From Drosophila miranda (Eukaryota > Arthropoda > Insecta > Diptera > Drosophilidae), in contig NC_046675.1 of assembly GCF_003369915.1 (NCBI RefSeq), positions 20,956,001 through 21,020,000 of the forward strand: a stretch of 64,000 bases of DNA, given 5' to 3'. Positions 21,814 through 33,600 of this stretch are shown piece after piece. Under the pieces are notes generated by a model, which saw only the letters and a list, made by a program, of their open reading frames with translations, searched no databases and was not told the DNA's origin. Position numbers and translations under genes: made by a program. Positions within the stretch are counted from its first letter, which is position 1. Each line of letters starts with the position of its first letter.

Positions 21814-22953
21814 ACTCAATATATGAAAGCAGACCGGCAGCGATAGCCTTAGAAAAGCGGTAACAATGGACGGATTGGTGTCTACCACACATTGAAAACC
21901 CTATAAACAACGTTTTGTGTCATTTATCAGTGGATTTTATGGCTTGATTTAAGGTGTGCAGGGCCGGAATTCACTTGTTTTTCTTTAATTGGTGAAAAGT
22001 ACTTTGTGATTAGGAAATACAAATAAAATTGACCTACTTGATTGAAATATTTTCCCTGCTTCTTGGTAAATTGATAAATTGATCTGACAATGTTTATTCC
22101 GCGCAAAGTTTTGGGCGAGTTCTAGATCTGTTAGCGCTGGTTCGCAGTTTTCCTTACACGATTTTTCCCACTAATTTATTTATACAAAATTGTTTAATCT
22201 ATAATCTGCCTAAAATTCAGCGTTCATTGTAACAAATAATTCGATTTGCTCTTTCATATGTATGTACAATAGTCGTCTAGGGAGGCGAGGCGAAAAATAC
22301 TCTAACGCATCGCATATAAATCGAAAAAACATTTGCATTGCGTTTTCCCCCGCTTAATTTTTGATGAAAACTTAGCAGCGTCAGCACGCCTTTAAATCTA
22401 GGTTTCATTTTGCTTAGAAGCTAAAAATAATTGCAATTAGAATTTGAATTTCTGCCTTTGATTTTCGACTCTCGAATGCTTAGCATATACCTAAATACAA
22501 TACATAGTTCAAGTTTCGCCATCAATTATTGTAAGATAGTTGTTGAGTATTCGTTTATAAATCACATAATTGCTTGATGAATTCCATAAAAATATGCTCC
22601 ATTGCCACTGTGTGCTGACTGTGGGTTCGGGTGTCGAGCGTGTCCTTGTTGCCTGTCCTTGTTGCTGTGGCTCTGGTGCAATTATTGTAAGGTGCAATCC
22701 TAGACACTGAGAGAGTTTTGAGAGGTGAGGGATGACATGCAGGTAGAGATATTGGGATAGGGAGCATATGAGTGGTGCATCGGCGTCGCCGAGTCAAAGG
22801 AAAAAAGTATTTCCACTCGCAGTTGAATTATATTAAATGATTTTCCACGCTTTTCCCACACTTCATTTTCAATATCTTCTCAACTTTTATGGGGTTTCCC
22901 TTTCCCCTCTTCTTTCACATCCTTATGGTTCCTCCAATGTGCTACTTCTATTG
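21814..22953. other. intergenic spacer, 3' side of the Ly6 gene
   Basis: A/T-rich DNA without a supported gene. Its right end should contain the 3' UTR of the Ly6-like gene, but no perfect AATAAA is seen close to the stop. Confidence 0.5.
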
Positions 22954-23789
22954 CTACCTTGCAGCTGCCACCAGCAAAACCGCGAAGCTAAGCAGATGCC
23001 GCATTAGCGCCTCCGCCTTCGCTGGATGCCGTTGCGCCGTGGCCGTGTTGCAAGCATCCGCATCGCTGCAGCTCTGAAGGCACCCATGCACGTATCTGTA
23101 GGGGAGGCGAAAGAGCGGAAAAAGTTGGTGAAAAATGTCGGATAGTGTTAAGCTATCAGTTCCATACACTCAGAAAAAACCACATTATTAGTGTTAAGCA
23201 TGTTTTATATTTAATGGGCTCCCAAAGTTTCACACTTTTTAGAATTGTGGGCGTGTTTTCTCTGAGTGTAAGATCCACTTCAACGAACCTATTATCGTAG
23301 TAAAACTTTCCACAGTGCGACATTCTTATTAACTCGGTGTCTGTGGTAAGGGTGCCGCTGTCCAGGGCACAGCCCCGCACCGTTATCGTTTCGCCGGTGT
23401 CATCTGCAGGCAGGGGTAGGAATTATATTAATGTCAAGACCATGCATCCTCGTCCATCATCCGAGAAATTCACTTACCATAATAGCCGGCGATCTTAATG
23501 CAGGCCGTGGCCGGGAAGAGGCCGTCGCGGCCCTTGCGACCGCCCATGCAGGGCGACTCGAGAATGGCGGTGGAGTAATTGTTGTGGAACGGATCGTCGC
23601 ACGCCTTGTTGGCCCCATTATACGAGATGCACTTGAAGCAGTCTATGCAATAGCCTGTCGAATGCGAGACATCAAATTCAATTGCCATCTTCTTATTAAT
23701 TCGTAGCACTTACCGCTCTTGACGAGCAGGACAAAGAGCAGCAGGGTCAGGCATCCGAGGATTTCCATGATTGAAGTGGGCGCTGCCAT
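22954..23789 (-). CDS. Ly6/uPAR (quiver-like) GPI-anchored cell-surface protein
   Basis: Four minus-strand exons: 23,714-23,789, 23,478-23,654, 23,289-23,403 and 22,954-23,095. Phases agree and give 169 residues. Residues 8-25 form the hydrophobic signal (MEILGCLTLLLFVLLVKSG). The mature part starts YCIDCFKC and is cysteine rich, with CDDPF (typical of insect Ly6/QVR proteins), ACIKI, RGC, SHCG, HGCLQSC and a closing DACN, the family's C-terminal CN box. After a short polar linker the protein ends in a hydrophobic stretch (LLSFAVLLVAAAR) consistent with a GPI signal. Such proteins, for example quiver/sleepless, boudin and crooked, act at the surface in septate junctions, channel regulation or Wnt trafficking. 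I do not recognise which member this is. A second in-frame ATG at 23,768 could also serve as start. The exon 3 donor (GTTCGT) is weak, but it is the one that restores the frame. Confidence 0.87.
23165..23270. mobile_element. 106-bp MITE-like element in an intron of the Ly6 gene
   Basis: TACACTCAGAAAAAAC (23,165-23,180) is inverted at 23,255-23,270 with one mismatch. Both ends are bordered by TA, as expected for Tc1/mariner-type insertion. It lies in the third intron (23,096-23,288), only 18 bp from exon 3. The terminal word CACTCARA is shared with the element at 21,535-21,813. Confidence 0.6.
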
Positions 23790-23890
23790 TATTCAGGCTT
23801 TACGCTTCAGTCGGTCAAAATCACAGAACTCACAGGATAAGACGATAGACGGATGACGGACACACCTCGTGGTTCATTTCGATGCGAATC
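23790..23890 (-). promoter_or_regulatory. 5' UTR of the Ly6 gene with upstream ORF and probable UTR splice acceptor
   Basis: Reading leftwards, CCCTTTGCAG ends at 23,891 and is a good 3' splice site, so a further non-coding first exon may lie to the right. A 15-codon upstream ORF (complement of 23,830-23,877) ends before the main start codon. No TATA or initiator was identified. Confidence 0.4.
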
Positions 23891-24800
23891 CTGCAAAGGG
23901 AAATTCATCAAAATTAGAAAATGGATTGAAGACTCTCCTATGCTTAAAGGGCTTCTAAAGTTTTTCGATTTCTTTCCGAAAATATCCGGCTCAATGCTTA
24001 AAAAGCTCATAAAAAGTTGAACGAAAAATGGTCATAAAAATTATATCCACAATCCGCAGATATGCAATTTCAGCGAGTGACACCGAGAGGGGGTCCCACA
24101 GTCACCCAGCCCGAAAGACAGCAAGCCAAGAAAAATTAAAGGCAATAAATTGCACAACGCCATTTCTGACACAATTTCTCCTCTCGTTGGTAGGAGGGGG
24201 AGCATTTTTCCATTTCTTTCGGTTTCCCTGCGTGTTCCATATTTTTATTGCCGAAGTGTAAATAATTGCTTTTCAGTCGATTTTCGTGTCGAATGCGCGC
24301 CATGTGCTCTCTGTGTTTTTCCTCGTTCCTTTCTTTTCTTTTTTGGGGTCCCTTTTAATGGCCACTTTGATAGCCCAAGGTGTTCTGTTTGGGTCAATCT
24401 TTTTTGGGGTTCTTGTTTTTGTTCCTTCGGTCCCCTCCTTGGGAGCGAATTATGACAAATGATTTTGACTTACGGGCTGTAACTGTAGCTAAACTTGGTG
24501 GTCGGAATTTATGTGGATAATGCGTGTAGACTGAGTGGATGATTTTAGGATTACGGGTGAGAGCCTTATACAAGAAAGTAACCACTTTCTTCGAGGGTGT
24601 AAGCTTTAATAACCCTTGCATATCGATCGATTTCTTATGGCAACTATATGACGGGGTTGGAAATGTTTCATAATGGTAGGGTATCAATCCATCGGTGTCA
24701 ATCACTGGCTCGTGGCATCAACACAGCCCACAGATATTCTACAGCAGAATTTGAACATTTCCAGAGAATTGTTGTAAAACCTTCGTGTATCAATTTTTAT
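23891..24800. other. non-coding spacer left of the duplication
   Basis: No gene is supported. The stretch has pyrimidine-rich runs near 24,180-24,440 and short chance frames. It may contain a first exon of the Ly6 gene. Confidence 0.4.
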
Positions 24801-26211
24801 GGGAGATTATGACACTGGCATTTAAGTGTTTCCAAATCCACACGGGTCCACAGGGCATACGAGTAGGTGTAACATCCTGTGCAGCCGCAAAATGCTATGC
24901 ATTAATTATGTGATTTTGAGTGTCTATCTGTGGATTGGTGTGGCAATCAGAATTACCCACAGACAGCTTTGACTGAGTCTGTCAAACGTTTGACACTTTG
25001 AACAGCTCGGAAAATGAAATTATGTTTTGGTATTAAACTCAAGATGAGAGGATTGATGGTTGTTCTACGCTAAGTCATGTAATTAAAAGCAACTGCTGCT
25101 TGAAGGTAGATGAAGGTGAAGAGATTTATAATTAAATCGCAAGAATTCCAATCAGCTTATAGGAGTAGTCTACTCTCAGAGTAATAATTATGTGGCACAT
25201 GTACATCTATTTGCAAATTAACCCCTAAGCAGTCGAACGACCTGCCAAGCTGCTCTGTCTTGGGGGGCCAGAGGGAAGAGAAAGAACAGAGCGGATGTGC
25301 TATTCAATGGCAGTGTTGACGGAAACGGAAGTCGATGCCGCCTCCATCCTGCCCCAGTGGCTTCTCGTCTTTTGCCAAATGAATTTTACCTTTTGTTCCT
25401 TCTGTTTGCTGTCGTCTTTCAATGCATAGAACTTTACTCTCGGGCTCGTCTGTGGCTAATAAATACCTTATATATGTATATAAAACTTTTCCACTGTCTT
25501 CCATATCCAGCCAGAAGTATACTATTGTCCTCGCCTAACTACCTTCAATGTATAGTGAGAACACCGTCTGTTGCTGCTCTTTTGCCAGTACTTAATCAAT
25601 TGTGTGGCTTCGGCGTGGCTTTGGGGACCAACCCACAATCGAATCAGGAATGAAGGGACCAGCCGGACAGCCAGTCAACTTTCTTTGGCAGCTGCCACAT
25701 CGTAACTTTTACGACAAGGCAATGCCAACGGCAGTTAGGGAAGAGCAATATTTGTGTGTGGATATGGTGGTGGGTGTGTGTTGTCAAACAATTAAAAGCC
25801 CTACGTTGAAAATTGTCGTTTGACAGGACATTTAATAATTCCCCGCGAAATCGCTAGTCAGATCTGCACCGCACCCTCACAATTCTAAACAAAGTTCGTG
25901 GCATCTAATCACTTATTCATGGACCAACTTGCCCTGTGGCGAGCATTAAAAATGAAAAATGAACTTAAGGTTGTGCCCAAATCTGCATTTGACAAAGAGC
26001 CTGCGCTCAATTGGAGGCCATTAATTTCTTAATCTGCCTGTAAATGGCAACCCAGGCGGAGTGCGAAGGGAGAGAGGCAGACGGAGAGGCTGAGGAAGGC
26101 CTCATTAGGCTCTGGGTCAGATTTGATTAAGTGACCAACACCTGGGGGCAAAGCAAGTTTGGCATAAAAAATGAGGTCACCCTTCTCATGGATGCTTACT
26201 TTTCATTAAAC

Positions 26212-26227
26212 GGTATCCTAGGATACC
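26212..26227. repeat. 16-bp perfect palindrome
   Basis: GGTATCCTAGGATACC is a perfect inverted repeat with no spacer. It could be a dimeric protein site or chance. No gene is adjacent. Confidence 0.7.
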
Positions 26228-29200
26228 AGGCTTGAGAATGATGGTCCTAAGGTCTTACGGTAAGGTCTTAAAGCCTCCAGATAAGCCCCTTTGAATAGTC
26301 ACTGTACAGGGCGAGAAGTTCTTTGATTTTGTTTCTATTGAATAGGTTTTTTCATGAAGTTCGTATTACTCCGATGTACTCCCGACCTCCACACTCAGGA
26401 GCCATTTTCTTCACGTTATTTTGCCTTCACTTGGGTTCCTATTTATTAGTCAAAGAATTTTATATACATTGTTGGACTTAAAACGTTGACAAAGATGACT
26501 GCCGCATCAAATGTATGAAGCTAGTAGCTCATAATTTCACATCCCCTTTCAGCTATCGCCATGACATGTGCTTTCAAGGCCAATTAACTTCTAATGACCC
26601 TGACTATTTATGGACTGTGATGGACCGAAAACTAAAATGTTCGAGACACACGTAAAGCGATTGGGCATTCGATTTATGTCTTGGGGCGGACATAGGGCTT
26701 ACATTGATAAGGGTTCCCGATGTGGATATGTGTCCCATGTGAGTGTGGAAATATTTGTCGTTGGGCTTATAGCCATGCTTACCCGTAGTTAAGCTCATAA
26801 GCCTTTCCATTTTGCTGATTTTGTTGTTTTAAAGTTTCCAATCAATGAAAAGTCTGGACAACCAAGCCAATTTAAAATCATCTATAGGGGGAACTGGAGC
26901 CTTTAAATCTATATAATCCTTTCCCACAGAATACGAGTACGAGGCTTATATTTTAAAGTGGAAAGGCAGCTTATGAAAACACGAATATGAATGGTTTGAA
27001 CTACCACGTTGATACATCAGACTCGTAGAAATTAAATTTTCTGGCTTCTTCTGGATAACTTTTACCACAAATAAAACTCTCCTTTAAAGTTTTTCAACTT
27101 GAGAAAACTTTGCCAGTTCTCCTCCTTCATTTGAAATTTAAATGAGTTCGTTTTGACGGACCAAATTTCACTTAAGTCCAAATAATTTAGGTCAATGGTC
27201 AATAAAATTAATTACTTCAGATAAGAATCCAGAATCTAAGTTCGAAATGGCCATTCCTAGAGGGCAAAGCTGCTTAAGACGTTTGGATTTCACCTTGCTC
27301 TGAATGCTTCTCGTTTTTCTGCCCTGTCTGGCTAATTGAGACTATAGAATCAATTTTATTGACTTACATTATATACATTTTTGTAATATTTACTTTGTTA
27401 TCAAACTACTTTCTTTGCGGTTTAGCCATGGAGATCAATGTGTGTGCACTGTTCAATGATTCTCAACCGCAATTGGTTGAACAACAACCAATATCGATGC
27501 TCTTCTCGAAGCGTCTGTCACTCAACGCTGCCACTCGCCGTTCATTGTTGTTCGACACTTATTCAGCTCTCAATACCCGTACGCTTCAATGGTCAAAAGC
27601 AAAGGGAACAAAGCCCGGCCAGATGGTAAAGGTAACTCTGATACAATCCTTAGCTCTCTCTCTTTTCAGAGCTTAGAAAACACATTTAATTGCTGGTTTA
27701 CTCTGCTCTTCTGGCTGCTGGTCAACTAAGTTAATGAATTTACTCTTCACTCCAACCATCGCTATTTCAGTGGGGTGTAGGTGGGGTCGGGGAACTGCCT
27801 GTTGTTTGTTTTATCCACTTTTACTGGTTTTGGCTTCTTCTGCGGTTTTTAGTTAATAGACAAACAGGAAAACAATGGCCGTGGTAGAAAATGGGGACTA
27901 TCTCATGCTTCAGAACATTCTTTCCAATTAATGTAATTATTTTCTAAATGTTGATCTTCGCTTTTAGGACGATTTCTTCATTAAATGGAAGTGCGGAATA
28001 AACAGCGTAGCTGTAACTAAAATTGACAATTTGACTTTGTTTTAACTTCTGCTCTCGTTTCCCTAACAAGAAACATTTTTAAAATTCTATGAATAACAGA
28101 GTTCTATGAATAGTATCCATACATTTAAAGCGGAACAAGTTCTGCGAAATTTCTCTGTCTATGTCTTACTTTCTTTGGTGCCCGAAAGTTTTGCTCAAAG
28201 GAGCTCAATCTAAAGTTCGGTTGAGCGTGTGCTGGCATGACTGAATGTCATATTGAATAACTGAGTGAGTTTTCTCTGACAGTCTGGCCACAAACGGAAA
28301 GTTCTCCTGCCACAAAAACAAGTTCTAACCAAAAACGGCAATACACTTTATATGGCCACCCTTTGTGTGATGTCCCCCGAAGGGATTTGAAAACTGAAAC
28401 GTGTGAAGTTCAATGTTTTAATGGTTATCTATGCGGAAAATCCTTTTGTGTGTATGGGAGAACTGAGAGAACTGTGTGGTTTTCTTATAATTCTGAATGC
28501 TTACATTCAGTGCACATTCATTTATTTTATTGTGCATACGTCAGCTAAAAATTTTCCATTAAATGAACAACTATATTTCATGCGTGGCAAACAGAATATG
28601 CATCTGATCGGTCGGAGAAGCATACCACCTAAACATACATAAAAAAGAATACATTCTGAGTTATTCAATGCATTTCAATGAGAATATACTACCCAGAAAA
28701 GTGTGGTAAGAAGGAAAAAGGAAGGAACCACATATGCGACATGTATGTAATCTTGCGCTATGCTCATGGGAGACCTGAAATTTATGCCATAGCTATACAT
28801 TTCTCTTGCAACAATTTATTACATTTAGAGGCAACATTTTGAGTGCACAACAGAAAACCCGATGAAGCTGAAAACGGATGCTGATGCTTCCTTTCGTACC
28901 GAGATTCTGTGGCCCACATAAAAATGCATAAACAATCTCAATCTCTAACAGCTTGCTAAGACATTTCCATGTTAAGTACATAGCTTTCAACTCATATTTT
29001 GTAGTTAGTCTGCAAATGTGAATATTAAATTGTCTGCATACGGGGTTAATTAATTTAATACAATTCACTGGCCAATTTTCACAATTTTCGAAATGAATTC
29101 ACATTATTAATTAGGTAATATAATTACATAATATAATTCTTATAACGAAGAAAAATCTTCTTTGTTCTTTGAAGGTTCTGTTCTGGTTTTAATTATCAAG

Positions 29201-30134
29201 AAAATTTAAGAAAACAAAATTGCAAAACAAACCTTTAAAAACTTTCTAATTTTTTGTCTCTTCTTTCTTTTCTCCCATTTTCTCTATGGTATATTTTTCA
29301 AGGTGCCCAACCAATTTTTCTTAGTTTTTCCTCCTCTTTTTACAAAACATTGCAGCATGCCATAAAGTACGCAACTAGCAAGAGTGCAAAGTTGGAAATT
29401 CTCTCTGGAAACAATGTATAAATGTTTCCTCCAGAGCCATTTGGAGCTAAGAAAATTTGCAGTCGAGTTGAATTAAGTCTAAATTTAGCTAGTCGGAATA
29501 TATTTCTTTTCCACAGTGAAACTACATTGTAAATAAATTAAATTGCATATATGTACGTTGGGGCACATGTAGGACAATAATAGAGGAAGGAGATAAAATA
29601 ATTGATTAGAAAGGCAACAGCAGGCCACTTGCAGAAGTTACCTTAAAAGCATACATGCAACTTCAGAGCAGAAAACGTGAAATGGAAAGAAGATTAATCG
29701 TATTATGTGCCTATTTACGACTCTCCAAAGAAATTTATGAGAATTTATTTTATTCAAGAGCCACACCCATCTCTTTATAACAGATAGTTCTCAAAAGATT
29801 ATGATAATATTCCATTTTCCATCTTATTCTTTTGCATACTTTACAAAAAAGGAGAACCAATTAAAGGAATTCAATTTGTCTTAGTACAGAAATAAAAAAA
29901 AAATAATTAAGGCGTACGCTGAACAAGTAATGGACTTGTTGAAATTCATCTGCAGAACGGAGGGGATTGGAAAGCAGAAGGAGAAACTGCCACGGAATTA
30001 TGAAATGCCGTTGAAAATGCAGAAAGTTGTTGCTATTTAAGTGAAACTTTTCCGTGAAACTTTTCCAAAGAAGATGTCGGTGCTAAAGTTTTTCAATACG
30101 CGGACCTGCTAAAAACAATCCGAAGCGAATTCAG

Positions 30135-30620
30135 TCAAGGGGATAATGGCTTGAAGAAGAAATTAAAGAGGTTTAAGTTGAAAAATTTATATATGTACAT
30201 GTATATATCAGAGTCCGAGTGTAGCAAGCGGCTGCCAAGGACACAAAAAACACAACAATTTATGATAAGCCAATAAAAGTAATTGAAAAAATCATCAATA
30301 TGAACAGAAACTCCACGCAGGCAGTCAATGGCCAATGGCACTTGGAGTAATGAACCTGAGGATGTCGATGTCCTCGCCCTCAACCTCATCAGGGTCGTAG
30401 TCGTAGCCAACGCCTTCATCGATTGAAGTCGGGAAAATCGAAGAGAAATCGATGCCACCACAAACAGAGGTACTACCATGTTGTTTATGGAAGTACATAT
30501 AGAAGCCGCAATAAAAAGCGAGACGACCATAAAAAGGGCAACAGGAATTTATATAAAAAGGAAGCCAGGAAGTCGTTGGTGACGGAGCCTTCAGGCCTCC
30601 TCCATTTGTTTTGGGAAAAG
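30135..30620 (-). other. coding-like fossil, not assigned
   Basis: On the minus strand an acidic stretch encoded around 30,346-30,430 (VGYDYDPDEVEGEDIDIL) stands out from the A/T-rich surroundings in GC content and codon pattern. Upstream and downstream frames are broken within tens of codons. It may be a degraded coding fragment or chance. I do not recognise a parent gene. Confidence 0.2.
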
Positions 30621-33600
30621 GTTTGAAATAAATAATACATGGAGCTATGTGTTTCCATTCTCACGACAAGGCGAGGGCGTGGCTGCTATGCGGCAAAAAA
30701 TACAAATAAATATTGCATAAGCGATTGATGTTTGACTTACGCGTACGTCTGAAATTTCATAAAAGGGGTTACATCAATCAAAAGGTATTGCTCCACACAA
30801 ATGTATATCAAAGGACATTGGGAAATTGTCTTGGTATGCTTTGATGGGACATTAAAGGTGCCATGAACTGAATAACTCTGTACATGTATTTCACATTTGC
30901 TTTGGTCGCTTTATGGCAGCGGAATATCATCCTATAAAAAGTCCGCAATTTATTACTTGTTTAGAGAGGTAAAAGTACTCTTAATGCCGCATAATTTTTC
31001 TAGAGATTCCTTTCCTTTATTCAGAATTATTTTGGCACCAGATTTAACAACGTCAGGTTTCCCCCACTTGACTTTCCATCACACTTGAGGCTCATTTTCT
31101 CTGCCACAAAAACTTGAGAGCGTCAAATTTCACAGCTTTCCTGCTCTTGGGGGCTTACCTAAATTTTCTTTTATGTCTGGGTTTTGTTTATTATATAAAT
31201 TTCATTTAATTGATTGTCCGATTTTTTGTAAAATCGCAGAAAATTATTAAAAGCATACTGCAAAATATTTAAGCCACATAAACAAATATTGCAAATTACT
31301 ATATTTCACACAAGTAATTAATTTTTCCCGACTTGTTATGCAAAAAATGATGGTATAAAAACTTATATCAAACACAAATATTAATTAACAAAAGCCACAT
31401 CAGGGATTATTGTAATTATGTATAAAAATGGGACCTTAACGGTACCTAAAAAGCCATGAAATTAATTTCTGTGGAGTGACCTTTTTTACTCACACCTTCA
31501 GCTGCCTGTGAGAATTGTGTACAGGAGCACCGTCTCCTGGGCCTTGGATAGACAAGGAATTTTATGGCAAAAAGTCAGCGACCACAGCAAAAGTTAAACT
31601 CCACTCTCCCTCCTTTTTTCTGGTTCCTGGCACTCGACAAAGTTTGATTAAAAAGCCGTCAACAGAGCAACTCATCCTGCAACAGGACAGATTGGATTGG
31701 CAGTCAGGACATTGGGTTTGTTTCGGGCACGTAGCTGGCTGAGAGGAGTTTTCAATCTGAGTGCAACTCTTGATGCTGCTGCGGCTGTTCGGATGATTGA
31801 ATGGAATGTAAATGGGTTACATTTTGGGAGTTTGCCGGTGGTAGACAGTGCCCTATAAGATCCAATCCTTTCGCTCTAACTACTCCACTAAGTCCCCATT
31901 CATCATGTTTTGTAGAGATTCAACCAAGCTGTAGTCTTACAAACAAAAGAAAACATAAGGGAATGAGCAAAAATGTATTACAATTGATGGAATACGATAT
32001 ATTTTTCACTCCATTTTTATAAATACTCGTATATAGGTTGTTTAGTGGTCTGATTACTTTTTGGATGTCTCAGAGTTATTTCCTCTCTCGGGACTGATGA
32101 GTCACATATTCTTCTATTGTATATTTAAAGTGTGAGAAAAACATTTATATCGTCAGGTCATTAATGTCATCCATAGAATTCACAGCACGAAAACATTCCG
32201 ACTTCATCCACATTCAGCATATGTTCTTATTTACTGATTATTTTTCATTCAAGTTCATTTATTTATACCAAAGACTTTCGAATAATATTTACTTAAACCA
32301 AACGAAAACAATGCAAAATTCAAAGTGAACCAAAACACTAAACAGAAGTGGCCTAGAAATGAGTAAAACGGCACAGGCGCAAGCTAATAAAAATCCCATA
32401 AATTTGCATAATTATTCAAGCAAAATTTCATTAGCACTCGAATGGCAGAGACCTTGAGAGGAGGTGGAGCCTGGAGGAGTTAGCAGTGTACAAAGGATTT
32501 CAATAATTGTGCGACACTTTGTTGGAATTAGCTGGAAATGTTAATGGGGGGATTTCCATTTGTGCCACCTTCCTACACTTGTAAATATTATTTTTAAGGT
32601 CCGTAATTTCTTCAATACTTTTTAGTACCACGATAAATCATAAGTACACAAGGCGGAATGAAAAATTACGTGAGAAAGGAGAAGGAAGTGTTTGCAATAT
32701 CCCTAAATTAAAGGGCGTGAGCATACACAAAACCCATCCGCCAACGGAAGCAATCTACACAAATTTTAAAGCAATGATGCCAACTGAGTCTTTCCGCTGC
32801 CATTTCCTTAAGATCTTGCCTCTGGCGATGTCGTTTCATCTGCGGAGAAAATTACGAGGAGGTAGTGCGAAATTTCATCAACCCTTTGTTCATTTTATGC
32901 AAACTCCAAAAACCCGGAAATTTAAAAATAAAAGAAAAAACCAAGGGCATTTACCTGGCAGCATTTCAATAATGGCAGGTCTGGCCACTTAATTCCGGTG
33001 GACGTACTTGATTTTCCCTAAAAAATTCTATATCTTCAGCAATTTTTCATTTCTGATGAGGCACTTCCGTAGCCTAAAGGCAAATGAGTTTGTTACAGGA
33101 TAGAGAGCCAAAGACTTAATCCAAACGCTGCAATGGCTGCTAAGTGTACCATGTTCTTCATCGCCTTATTAATGATGGTAATTTAGGTTCACATTATTCA
33201 TTGTCCCTGTTTTGTAACACCTGAAGGAATTGCCAGAGAAGGAAATAAAGTTGTCAGCAAGTGACGACTTTACATCCACTTAGGTGAACCTAAGATTGGC
33301 TAACAGAACAGAGTTTTCTTAGTTTTGTTTTATTGCCGTCTTTCTTCATAGTGACAGGTACACTGCCCCGTGTAACTAACACTCTGAAATTGGCTTAGTG
33401 ACTTGAGCTTTATGGCCAGAACGTGCTCACAAATGGCCAGGCAACGAAGAGGGTAAAGAGATAATGAAAGTGGCAGCCAATTAGAGTCAAACTAAACGAT
33501 CTTTAACTGCAAATTGGGGTGTAAAGGCTACCTTCCAAGGGAAGCTAAGCCACAAGACATGAAATAAGTCCAGGACAGAAAGCTAAAAGTTGAAAACTGC

